Source: Bradyrhizobium stylosanthis
GTDB taxonomy: Bacteria; Pseudomonadota; Alphaproteobacteria; Rhizobiales; Xanthobacteraceae
Reading direction: 5' to 3'
Length of the DNA: 64,000 bases
NCBI RefSeq assembly: GCF_001641335.1
Contig: NZ_LVEM01000001.1
Coordinates: 780,580-844,579 of the forward strand
The notes below the pieces were generated by a model, which did not search any database, had not been told where the DNA came from, and was given only the letters and a program-made list of their open reading frames with translations. Positions 56,936-64,000 of the stretch are shown here, piece after piece. Position 1 is the stretch's first letter; each line of letters starts with the position of its first letter. Both the position numbers and the translations under genes were made by a program.

Positions 56936-57861
56936 GTCGTCGCCGTCCTCCGCACGGGGATCGCGCGCAGATGGTCGTAGCCCGCGGGAAATGGCGAATA
57001 GTCTCCGCCGGCATCGTCCGGCGCGATCAAGACTTGCTTGTTGCCCTTCCAGCGTCCAGCCATGACGTCTTCGGCGAAGCGGGCCAGGAGGTCAGCGGTG
57101 AGCGCGGCCTTCTCGAGCGTGAAGGCGTGGTAGGCCTTCGGGATGATCACGAGCGCGCTGTCGGGAATCTCCACACGCAGCGTTTCGTGCAGCGCGCGCG
57201 GCGTGAGGAAGTCGAACTCGCCGTTCAGGATCATGGTTGGGACGGTGATCGAGGAGAGCAGTGGCGTCAGCGGCTTGAAGTCGAGGAAGGACTCCATGAG
57301 GTTCTGCAGAGCGTAGACGTCGTTCACCAGCCATCCCTGCCGTTTCACGCTATCGAGCTTGTCCAGCAGCGGCTTCAGCCACTGGTCCGACAGGTTCATC
57401 GGCAGCAGCAGATCCTGGAGATAGCCGGTGCCGCCCAGGATGAGACCGGTACGCAGGGCGTTGCCGATCAGCAGGAGTTGCGGCGAAAGCTCTGCAAAGC
57501 AGCTCATCGGCACGAGCCCGGACAGCCGCGCGCCGTGCTCGATGGCATAGCGCAGCGCGATCAGGCCGCCGAAGCTGATGCCGCTGAGGAACACCGGACC
57601 ATCGCCGAGCTCACCGATCAGGCGATGCAGCACGGCGGTATGGTCGTCCTGATCGATGAACAAAGCGGGCTTGTCGGAAATGCCCTGGCCGAGCAGGTCG
57701 AAGGTCGCGACCCGAAAGTGCCGTGTGGTCAGCGCGTCGCGATAGCTGCCCCAGAGCTCGGAATATTGCGTAAGGCCGTTCACCAGGACATAGGTCGGCG
57801 CACCCGGCGGCCCGTCTAGCTCATAGCGGATACGATACGAGCCGTGACTGAGGAAGGGCAT
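56932..57861 (-). CDS. Alpha/beta-hydrolase
   Basis: The product is 309 residues from the ATG at 57861. The fold is canonical: VLVNGLTQYSELW (oxyanion loop), FDLLGQGISDKP, nucleophile elbow SGISFGGL with Ser96, an acidic strand ILNGEFDFLTP and the late His in PKAYHAFTLEK. It could be an esterase, thioesterase or PHA-oligomer hydrolase; sequence does not decide. It starts the two-gene unit with the unknown 198-residue protein and shares a FixK/FNR box with the divergent operon. Confidence 0.85.
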   Translation of the reverse strand: MPFLSHGSYRIRYELDGPPGAPTYVLVNGLTQYSELWGSYRDALTTRHFRVATFDLLGQGISDKPALFIDQDDHTAVLHRLIGELGDGPVFLSGISFGGLIALRYAIEHGARLSGLVPMSCFAELSPQLLLIGNALRTGLILGGTGYLQDLLLPMNLSDQWLKPLLDKLDSVKRQGWLVNDVYALQNLMESFLDFKPLTPLLSSITVPTMILNGEFDFLTPRALHETLRVEIPDSALVIIPKAYHAFTLEKAALTADLLARFAEDVMAGRWKGNKQVLIAPDDAGGDYSPFPAGYDHLRAIPVRRTATT

Positions 57862-57919
57862 AGCGGTGACCGGCCAGATGATGATGGCCGCGATCCTCAA
57901 CGCCGGCGTGCGGATTCCA

Positions 57920-57933
57920 TTGAGTTAAATCAA
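57920..57933. promoter_or_regulatory. FixK/FNR-type box centred between two divergent operons
   Basis: TTGAGTTAAATCAA matches TTGA-N6-TCAA. Exactly 58 bases separate it from the leftward start at 57861 and 58 from the rightward start at 57992, so one dimer could activate both sides with the same geometry. Confidence 0.8.
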
Positions 57934-57991
57934 ACCTCCCTCGGACGCCGGACCTAGCGTTCGCGCAAAACATTGCCAGGAGGAGTCCGCC

Positions 57992-60499
57992 ATGACCGGG
58001 GCAAAGGCGCTTCAGCGCTGCTGCGTCACCTTGATTGTGTTGCTGGTCGGCACCGCGCTTGCTGTCGCGCAGCCGTTCACGCGCCGCTCGTCGCAAGTGC
58101 AACATGACGGGCTGAAGAAGACTTACGAGATCGCGAACTTTCGCCTCGGCGGTAAATACGATCTGGCCAACCCGTCGAAATGGGAAAATGGCGGCGAGGG
58201 CGGAGTAACGCTGGAATCGCTGGGCGCCGGCAAGCTGCGTACGGCCTACATCGCAATCGGAAACCCACGCCGCAACGCGAGCGGCGAGATCACCAACGCG
58301 GTCGTGATCAACTCCTATTACTCCGGCGACTCCACCGACATGTACGAGCAGTGGGTCAAGGGCGCCGCTCTGTCAGGCGGCGTTCCCATCATCGGACCGG
58401 GACGGCCGATCGACACCGACCGCTACTATGTCGTCATGGTCGATCCGCTCGGGACATGGGGCGCGAGCAAGCCGTCCGACGGTCTCGGCATCAAGTTTCC
58501 GCAGTACAGTTACTATGACATGGTACAGGCGAATTACCGCCTGCTGCGCGACGAGCTGAAGGTCGCGCGCGTTGCGCTGGTCACGGGCGTCTCGATGGGC
58601 GGCACCCAGACCTATGTCTGGGGCGTGATGCATCCGGAATATGTCAGCGCCTTGATGCCGATCGGCGGCACCACGCAATCCGACGGCGATGACCCCGTCG
58701 GCAACTGGACCTTCCAGATGATGACGGCGGCGATCCAGGCCGATCCGGTCTGGCAGTCTACCAATGGCGATTACTACAAGCTGCCCAAGGAAAAGCATCC
58801 GGTGCCGGGCGTTGCGTTCGGCTGGTCGATTCTCGGAATGACCGGGTACGACTTCGCCTTCCGCACCAGCCAGAACTGGGGCGCCGTGCAGCCCGAAATC
58901 TTCTACTGGGATCCGCCGAACGAGAAGGCGGGATTGAACGTCGTCAACCGCGCCAAGCTCTACGACGCGGTCGACCTCGTCTGGCGCAACAGGGTCGGCG
59001 AGACTCACAACGTCAATCCCTATCTCGGCCGCATCCAGGCGCGCACGCTGGTGATGCACATCACCAACGATCTCTGGCTCAACTTCAAGCTGGCCCAGAA
59101 AGCGGTCGACCGGGTCCCCGGCGCCGATCTGATTGCTCAGGAAAGCCCGGTCGCCCATTACGGCGTGTTCCCGATCATCAACCAGCGCAAGAACGATCCG
59201 AAGTTCGTCGCCTTCATGGACGATGTTGCGAGCCTCGATCGCGCGCAGAAGTTCGTCGACAAGAACTACCGCGTCCCGGGCGTCGCCGAGACCATCGATC
59301 CCAAGAAATCCTTCTGGAAGGATTTCGTGACCTATCCCTATCCGGTCAAGTTCGCCAATGCCAAGGACAAGAGCGGCAACGCCTGGCAGATCGGCTACAT
59401 GGATGAATACAACGGCACCGACCGGGATCCGAAGGTGCTGGTCATCATCCATGGCAAGGGCGCGTTCGGCGGCCATTACGGCAACATCATGCAATACGCC
59501 CTGCGCAGCGGGTTGCGCGTGATCGTGCCCGACCTGCCGCACTACGGCATGTCCGGGCCCGGCAATCTCGACAAGAGCCCGGCGCGCACCATGCAGGACA
59601 TGCGCGAGGTCATCTACGACCTCGTCGTCAACCAACTCGACGTCAAGAAGGCCTATTACCTCGGCCATTCGCTCGGTGGCCAGTTCGTGACGGGCTATGC
59701 GCTGACCTGGCCGGATGCGGTGCAGGGGCTCGCGCTCGAGGCACCGTCGGGCCTCGAGGAATATCCGCGCGAAATCACCATCGCCAAGGACAAGAAGGCG
59801 AAGCTGTTCGACCCGGCCTTCGACCACGATTTCGACAAGTGGAAAGCCGTGTGGGACCAGACCGGCATCCTCGCGGCCGAGATGGGGCGTTCGGAGCAGA
59901 ACATCCGCGACTTCTTCTATTTCAAGAAGCGCGATCCCGACACCGGAGCGGTGTCGGCGGCCAAGAGTGGCTATTTCTTCAGCGACAGCGAATATGCCCG
60001 CTTCCATACCGAGCAGCGCGTCGGGCTGACCAAGGGCAACCCGAAGGAGCTCGAGCAATGGTGCAACGTCTTCATCTACGACATCCACACGATCGGCGCC
60101 GAGGTTCAGCAGGACGATCCGAAGAACCTCTATGAGCGGGTCACCCAGATCAAGGCGCCGATCTTCCTGGCCTTCGGCGACAAGGAGCCCTTCATCCCGA
60201 CGCCCGCCTTCAACGGGCTGACCGATCTCGGACGCGACGTCATCTCGCCGTTCATGACGCGGATGACGAATGCCGGCAACCGGCCGATCCTGAAGATCTA
60301 CCCCGACACCGGACACTTCATCCACACCGACAATCCCGTCGAATATTCGGTCGACGTCGTGGACTTCGTCATCAAAGGCGGTGTCGACACGTCATCGCCG
60401 GCCGGTATCGACCGCATGATCAAGGGCGCCGTCGTCTCGGCGTTGCCGGTGGCTCCGAGTCCTCCCGGTGCCGCGCCCACGGCCGGCCTGAACAAATAG
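57992..60499 (+). CDS. Exported protein with two tandem alpha/beta-hydrolase domains (835 aa)
   Basis: A signal peptide (VTLIVLLVGTALAVAQP) is followed by two hydrolase domains in one chain. Domain 1 (~35-420) resembles homoserine O-acetyltransferase (MetX)-like proteins, with TGVSMGGTQTYVW and Ser201. Domain 2 (~455-800) has VLVIIHGKGAFGGHYGN, DLPHYGMSGPG, LGHSLGGQF with Ser560 and YPDTGHFIHTDNP near residue 774. Both nucleophile elbows are intact. Each half alone would be a complete enzyme; the fusion suggests sequential hydrolysis of an ester or polymer in the periplasm. Role unknown. Confidence 0.85.
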   Translation: MTGAKALQRCCVTLIVLLVGTALAVAQPFTRRSSQVQHDGLKKTYEIANFRLGGKYDLANPSKWENGGEGGVTLESLGAGKLRTAYIAIGNPRRNASGEITNAVVINSYYSGDSTDMYEQWVKGAALSGGVPIIGPGRPIDTDRYYVVMVDPLGTWGASKPSDGLGIKFPQYSYYDMVQANYRLLRDELKVARVALVTGVSMGGTQTYVWGVMHPEYVSALMPIGGTTQSDGDDPVGNWTFQMMTAAIQADPVWQSTNGDYYKLPKEKHPVPGVAFGWSILGMTGYDFAFRTSQNWGAVQPEIFYWDPPNEKAGLNVVNRAKLYDAVDLVWRNRVGETHNVNPYLGRIQARTLVMHITNDLWLNFKLAQKAVDRVPGADLIAQESPVAHYGVFPIINQRKNDPKFVAFMDDVASLDRAQKFVDKNYRVPGVAETIDPKKSFWKDFVTYPYPVKFANAKDKSGNAWQIGYMDEYNGTDRDPKVLVIIHGKGAFGGHYGNIMQYALRSGLRVIVPDLPHYGMSGPGNLDKSPARTMQDMREVIYDLVVNQLDVKKAYYLGHSLGGQFVTGYALTWPDAVQGLALEAPSGLEEYPREITIAKDKKAKLFDPAFDHDFDKWKAVWDQTGILAAEMGRSEQNIRDFFYFKKRDPDTGAVSAAKSGYFFSDSEYARFHTEQRVGLTKGNPKELEQWCNVFIYDIHTIGAEVQQDDPKNLYERVTQIKAPIFLAFGDKEPFIPTPAFNGLTDLGRDVISPFMTRMTNAGNRPILKIYPDTGHFIHTDNPVEYSVDVVDFVIKGGVDTSSPAGIDRMIKGAVVSALPVAPSPPGAAPTAGLNK

Positions 60500-60507
60500 G
60501 GCCGCCC

Positions 60508-61404
60508 ATGCGGACGGTGCCAGGAGTTGCTACCGGAATTGCGCCGAGGGTGCAGGCGGGAGAAGTCAAGCTCGGCTGGCGGGAGTGGGGACGCGGCGAC
60601 GTGGCCGTCGTCTTCATCCACGGCAATCTCGCCAGCAAGGACTGGATCGAGCTCGCTGCGCCGTTGTTTCCAACGGGCCTTCGCGTCGTCGCGATCGACT
60701 GGCGCGGATGCGGCGACAGCGACCGGCCGAAGCCGGCCGCCGATTATTCCAACTATTCGATGCAGCAACATGCCGAGGACATGCTGGCTGCGCTCGCTAC
60801 GCTCGACATCGGCTATTGCCATCTGGCGACACACTCGACCGGCGGCATCATCGCCGCGCGGATGTTGCTGATGCAGCCGCAGCGCTTCGGCCGCGTCTTC
60901 GCGCTCGACCCGGTGACGCCGCTCGGCATGGCGTTCAATGCCGACCAAATCGGCCTGTTCCGCGAGATGATGGAGAGCAAGGAGCTGACCCGGAAGATCA
61001 TGGCGACGGCGGCCTCGTCCTTGTTTGAGCCCGAGAGCATGGCGCCGCATGCGGTCCCACGCTTCCGCGAGGGGCTGGCCGAGATCCAGGCGCTGTTCGA
61101 CCGCATCATCGACCAGACCTTTGGCGTCTCGGAAGGCATCTGGATCGGCACCCCAGTCAATCTCACGCGGGAGAGGGAAAGCCGCGAGCTCGAGCGCCGC
61201 ATGCCGGAGCTGCGGCATCCGCATCTCGTGGTGTGGGGCGAATGGGACGGCTGGATTCCGCCGGCCGACCTTCGCACCATGGCCGAGGCGATGCCGGATT
61301 GCCGCCTCGTGGTCGTGCCTGGCATCGGGCACTCGATGAACCTGGAAAGGCCCGCGCTCTATGCCGGATATTTCGGGGCCTGGTTCGGAGGACTTCCCGC
61401 GTAA
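60508..61404 (+). CDS. Alpha/beta-hydrolase
   Basis: The product is 298 residues. VVFIHGNLASKDW, DWRGCGDSDRP, the nucleophile elbow ATHSTGG with Ser110 (first Gly replaced by Thr), WGEWDGWIP and the His in GIGHSMNLE complete the triad. It lies 8 bases after the double-domain gene and 27 bases before the phasin gene. The family includes haloalkane dehalogenase-like and esterase enzymes; the context suggests an intracellular PHA-oligomer or acyl-ester hydrolase. Confidence 0.85.
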   Translation: MRTVPGVATGIAPRVQAGEVKLGWREWGRGDVAVVFIHGNLASKDWIELAAPLFPTGLRVVAIDWRGCGDSDRPKPAADYSNYSMQQHAEDMLAALATLDIGYCHLATHSTGGIIAARMLLMQPQRFGRVFALDPVTPLGMAFNADQIGLFREMMESKELTRKIMATAASSLFEPESMAPHAVPRFREGLAEIQALFDRIIDQTFGVSEGIWIGTPVNLTRERESRELERRMPELRHPHLVVWGEWDGWIPPADLRTMAEAMPDCRLVVVPGIGHSMNLERPALYAGYFGAWFGGLPA

Positions 61405-61431
61405 CGCAATCCCTGAAAGGAGAGGAACGTC

Positions 61432-61782
61432 ATGGCAGAGATCAACGCGTCCGCCGAAGGCGTCCGCAACGCACTGACCGAGGCGCTCGGTCGCCTGCGC
61501 AAGGCCAATGCAGATTATTTCGAGCTGTTGGAGAAGAGCCTTGGCTCGTCGCCATTACCGATCGCGAACCAGGCCAAGGAGGTCTGCAGCTTCATGCAGC
61601 GCAACACCACCGCGACGTTCGATCTCGGCGAGAAGCTGATCCACGCCAACAACGTGCAGGATGCGCTCAAGCTGCAATCCGATTTCTTCCAGGACCAGAT
61701 GCGCTCGCTGACCGATCAGGCCAGGACCATGGGCGAGTCCGCGATGAAGGCGGCAGGCGGCTTGTTCAGTCCGAAGAGCTGA
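61432..61782 (+). CDS. Phasin-family protein (granule-associated)
   Basis: The 116 residues are helical and amphipathic: ANADYFELLEKSLG, QRNTTATFDLGEKLI and LQSDFFQDQMRSLTDQARTMG, the last matching the phasin motif xxQSxFxxxQxxxLxxQA. Phasins coat polyhydroxyalkanoate granules. Strong AAAGGAGAGG lies upstream. It ends the hydrolase-hydrolase-phasin unit and is the main reason to link this cluster to polymer storage. Confidence 0.88.
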   Translation: MAEINASAEGVRNALTEALGRLRKANADYFELLEKSLGSSPLPIANQAKEVCSFMQRNTTATFDLGEKLIHANNVQDALKLQSDFFQDQMRSLTDQARTMGESAMKAAGGLFSPKS

Positions 61783-62113
61783 CACGGCCGGCGACGACAG
61801 CGCCAGCCGTCCGCGTCCAAGTCATCCCATTGCCGGTCGTCCGGGCGGAGGCCGCCCGATCGCCGGCCGGCCCGGCCGTCCGGGCTATCCCGGCTATGGG
61901 GGCGTTATCGGGGCCCGCGGGTGAAGCCACTTGCAGCGCAAATTCCTCGCAATTGTGGATAACTTCCGGGCACGGCCTCGGGAGAGCAGGGGCGCATGTC
62001 CATGCTGAGCCTGCTATACATCCGCCCGAATCGCGCCCCAGCCGGGGGCTATTGGGAACCATCTTGGGCCGCCGCCGGATTGCCGGCGGCAAGTGTCTGA
62101 AAGTAAAGGCTTT
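61783..62113. other. 331-bp gap between the phasin gene and parC
   Basis: No gene is supportable. The region is GC-rich; a hairpin, GCCGCCGG with CCGGCGGC near 62071-62090, lies 24 bases before the parC ATG. The segment 61840-61920 has short GGCCGTCCGGGCTATCCC-like repetitions. No FixK/FNR box is present, consistent with parC not belonging to the regulon. Confidence 0.5.
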
Positions 62114-64000
62114 ATGGGCAAGCGAATTGTGCCGCCGGAAGAGCCGGCCGAAATCCACGAGGTGCGGCTGCAGGAGGCGCTGGAAGAGCGCTATCTCGCC
62201 TATGCGCTCTCGACCATCATGCACCGCGCGCTGCCGGACGCCCGCGACGGCCTGAAGCCGGTGCACCGGCGCATCCTCTACGGCATGCGCCTGCTCCGGC
62301 TCGATCCCGGCACCGCCTTCAAGAAGTCCGCGAAAATCGTCGGCGACGTGATGGGCTCGTTCCATCCGCACGGCGACCAGGCGATCTACGACGCCATGGT
62401 GCGCCTCGCGCAGGATTTCTCCTCGCGCTATCCGCTGGTCGACGGCCAGGGCAATTTCGGCAACATCGACGGCGATAACCCTGCGGCCTACCGCTACACC
62501 GAAGCGCGCATGACCGACGTCGCGCGGCTGCTGCTCGAAGGCATCGACGAGGACGGCGTCGAATTCCGCGCCAATTACGACGGCCAGTCGAAAGAGCCGG
62601 TCGTGCTGCCCGGCGGCTTCCCGAACCTGCTCGCCAACGGCGCGCAGGGCATCGCGGTCGGCATGGCGACCTCGATCCCGCCGCACAACGCCGCCGAGCT
62701 CTGCGACGCCGCACTGCATCTGATCGAGAAGCCCGACGCGAAGTCCAAGGCGCTGATGAAGTGGGTCAAGGGGCCCGATTTCCCGACCGGCGGCATCTGC
62801 GTCGATTCCAAGCAGGCCATCGCTGAGGCCTACACGACCGGCCGTGGCTCGTTCCGCGTCCGCGCCAGGTGGGAGCAGGAAGAGGGCGCGCGCGGCACCT
62901 GGGTCGTCGTCGTCACCGAGATTCCCTTCCTGGTGCAGAAGTCGCGCCTGATCGAGAAGATCGCCGAGCTGCAGGACCAGAAGAAGCTGCCGCTGGTCGG
63001 CGACATCAGGGACGAGTCGGCCGAGGACGTCCGCATCGTCATCGAGCCGAAGTCGAAGAACGTCGATCCCGCGCTGATGATGGAATCGCTGTTCCGCCTG
63101 ACCGAACTCGAAAACAAGATTCCGCTGAACCTGAACGTGCTGATCAAGGGGCGCATCCCCAAGGTGGTGGGGCTCGCGGAGTGCCTGCGCGAATGGCTCG
63201 ACCATCTGCGCGACGTGCTGATCCGCCGCAGCAACTACCGCAAGGGGCAGATCGAGCACCGCCTGGAAGTTCTCGGCGGCTTCCTGATCGCCTATCTGAA
63301 CATCGACAAGGTGATCAAGATCATCCGCACCGAGGATGAGCCGAAGCCGGCGTTGATGAAGGAGTTCAAGCTCACCGAGGTGCAGGCCGAAGCCATCCTC
63401 AACATGCGCCTGCGCTCCTTGCGCAAGCTCGAGGAGATGGAGATCCGCACCGAGGACAAGAACCTCCGTGCCGAGCTCAAGGGCATCAACGCGGTGCTCG
63501 CCTCGGAAGCCGAGCAGTGGAAGAAGGTCGGCGAGCAGGTCGGCAAGGTCCGCGACATGTTCGGACCGAAGACGCCGCTCGGCAAGCGCCGCACCACCTT
63601 CGCCGACGCGCCCGAGCACGATCTCGCCGCGATCGAGGAGGCCTTCGTCGAGCGCGAGCCGGTGACGGTCGTCGTCTCCGACAAGGGCTGGATCCGCACC
63701 ATGAAGGGCCATGTCGAGGATCTCTCGGGCCTTGCCTTCAAGCAGGACGACAAGCTCGGTATCGCGTTCTTCGCGGAGACGACCTCGAAGCTGCTGCTGT
63801 TCGCCACCAACGGAAAGTTCTTCTCGATCGACGTGGCGAAACTTCCGGGCGGCCGCGGCCATGGCGAGCCGATCCGCCAGTTCATCGATCTCGAGCCGGA
63901 GGCCGCGCCGGTCACGCTGTTCGTCAACAAGGGCGGGCGCAAATTCCTGGTCGCGAGCCACGAGGGCCAGGGTTTTGTAGTCAACGAGGACGATTGCGTC
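62114..64000 (+). CDS. parC: DNA topoisomerase IV subunit A, 3' end outside the window
   Basis: 629 codons are visible from the ATG at 62114; the frame is open at the window end, so the last part is missing. The breakage-reunion domain is complete: [39 protein letters not shown], and the catalytic Tyr128 in AYRYTEARM. The beta-pinwheel domain begins near residue 500. ParC decatenates chromosomes with ParE. The quinolone-determining position equal to E. coli Ser80 is Gln89 here and Glu84 is Asp93. [18 protein letters not shown] rather than the GyrA text, and recO upstream, support ParC over GyrA. Confidence 0.95.
   Translation, partial: MGKRIVPPEEPAEIHEVRLQEALEERYLAYALSTIMHRALPDARDGLKPVHRRILYGMRLLRLDPGTAFKKSAKIVGDVMGSFHPHGDQAIYDAMVRLAQDFSSRYPLVDGQGNFGNIDGDNPAAYRYTEARMTDVARLLLEGIDEDGVEFRANYDGQSKEPVVLPGGFPNLLANGAQGIAVGMATSIPPHNAAELCDAALHLIEKPDAKSKALMKWVKGPDFPTGGICVDSKQAIAEAYTTGRGSFRVRARWEQEEGARGTWVVVVTEIPFLVQKSRLIEKIAELQDQKKLPLVGDIRDESAEDVRIVIEPKSKNVDPALMMESLFRLTELENKIPLNLNVLIKGRIPKVVGLAECLREWLDHLRDVLIRRSNYRKGQIEHRLEVLGGFLIAYLNIDKVIKIIRTEDEPKPALMKEFKLTEVQAEAILNMRLRSLRKLEEMEIRTEDKNLRAELKGINAVLASEAEQWKKVGEQVGKVRDMFGPKTPLGKRRTTFADAPEHDLAAIEEAFVEREPVTVVVSDKGWIRTMKGHVEDLSGLAFKQDDKLGIAFFAETTSKLLLFATNGKFFSIDVAKLPGGRGHGEPIRQFIDLEPEAAPVTLFVNKGGRKFLVASHEGQGFVVNEDDCV

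Noticed and set aside
58373-60325. A 650-codon minus-strand frame
   Set aside because: It mirrors the double alpha/beta-hydrolase gene and has no start signal or domain.
61766-63961. A 731-codon minus-strand frame
   Set aside because: It runs antisense to parC, whose motifs are unmistakable, and has no protein-like features.

Overview
The window is GC-rich, gene-dense alphaproteobacterial chromosome. The gene set and order (gatCAB, rpoZ-rsh-pdxJ-acpS-lepB-rnc-era-recO, parC), an Omp2b-like porin, a SPINDLY-type TPR glycosyltransferase and dispersed palindromic repeats (CGTCATTGCGAG..., CGTCATGCCCGGG..., CGTAGGGTGGGCA...) all point to Bradyrhizobium or a close relative. This assignment comes from recognition of the sequence, not from a search.

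Layout. 1-4.2 kb holds small redox genes with HxlR regulators (WrbA-like flavodoxin, SDR, AzoR). 4.2-11.2 kb carries dprA, an amidase, a patatin, plsY, and pyrB with a dihydroorotase-like partner that lacks its metal ligands. 11.4-20.7 kb is mixed metabolism: a VanX-type dipeptidase, AidB, a CPBP protease, an AEC transporter, RuvX, a cyclase, LysR and two nitronate monooxygenases. 20.8-24.5 kb is gatCAB with two small unknown genes threaded into it. 24.5-30.9 kb is gene-poor; it holds a 30-residue lysine-rich protein, two small hypothetical genes, tRNA-Ser(GCU) and a 12-TPR glycosyltransferase, and ends in a long leader before the porin gene. 33-48.5 kb is mostly housekeeping: slt, dapA-mscL, smpB, a peroxiredoxin, NYN nuclease with uracil-DNA glycosylase, rpoZ, rsh, pdxJ-acpS, lepB-rnc-era and recO.

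The most interesting part is about 49.0-61.8 kb, between recO and parC. It contains a DUF3141 (PHA-synthase-like) protein, a phosphotransacylase, acetate kinase, FabI, a MaoC hydratase, an AtoDA-type CoA-transferase, a protein of unknown function, three alpha/beta-hydrolase genes (one a secreted double-domain protein) and a phasin. Three perfect TTGA-N6-TCAA FixK/FNR boxes lie 53-65 bp upstream of the four likely transcription units. One of them sits exactly midway between two divergent start codons. I read the region as a low-oxygen regulon linking acyl-CoA/acyl-phosphate interconversion, enoyl reduction and polymer or ester turnover. Its overall function is inference.

parC runs off the right edge. 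The left edge cuts a small exported-protein gene.
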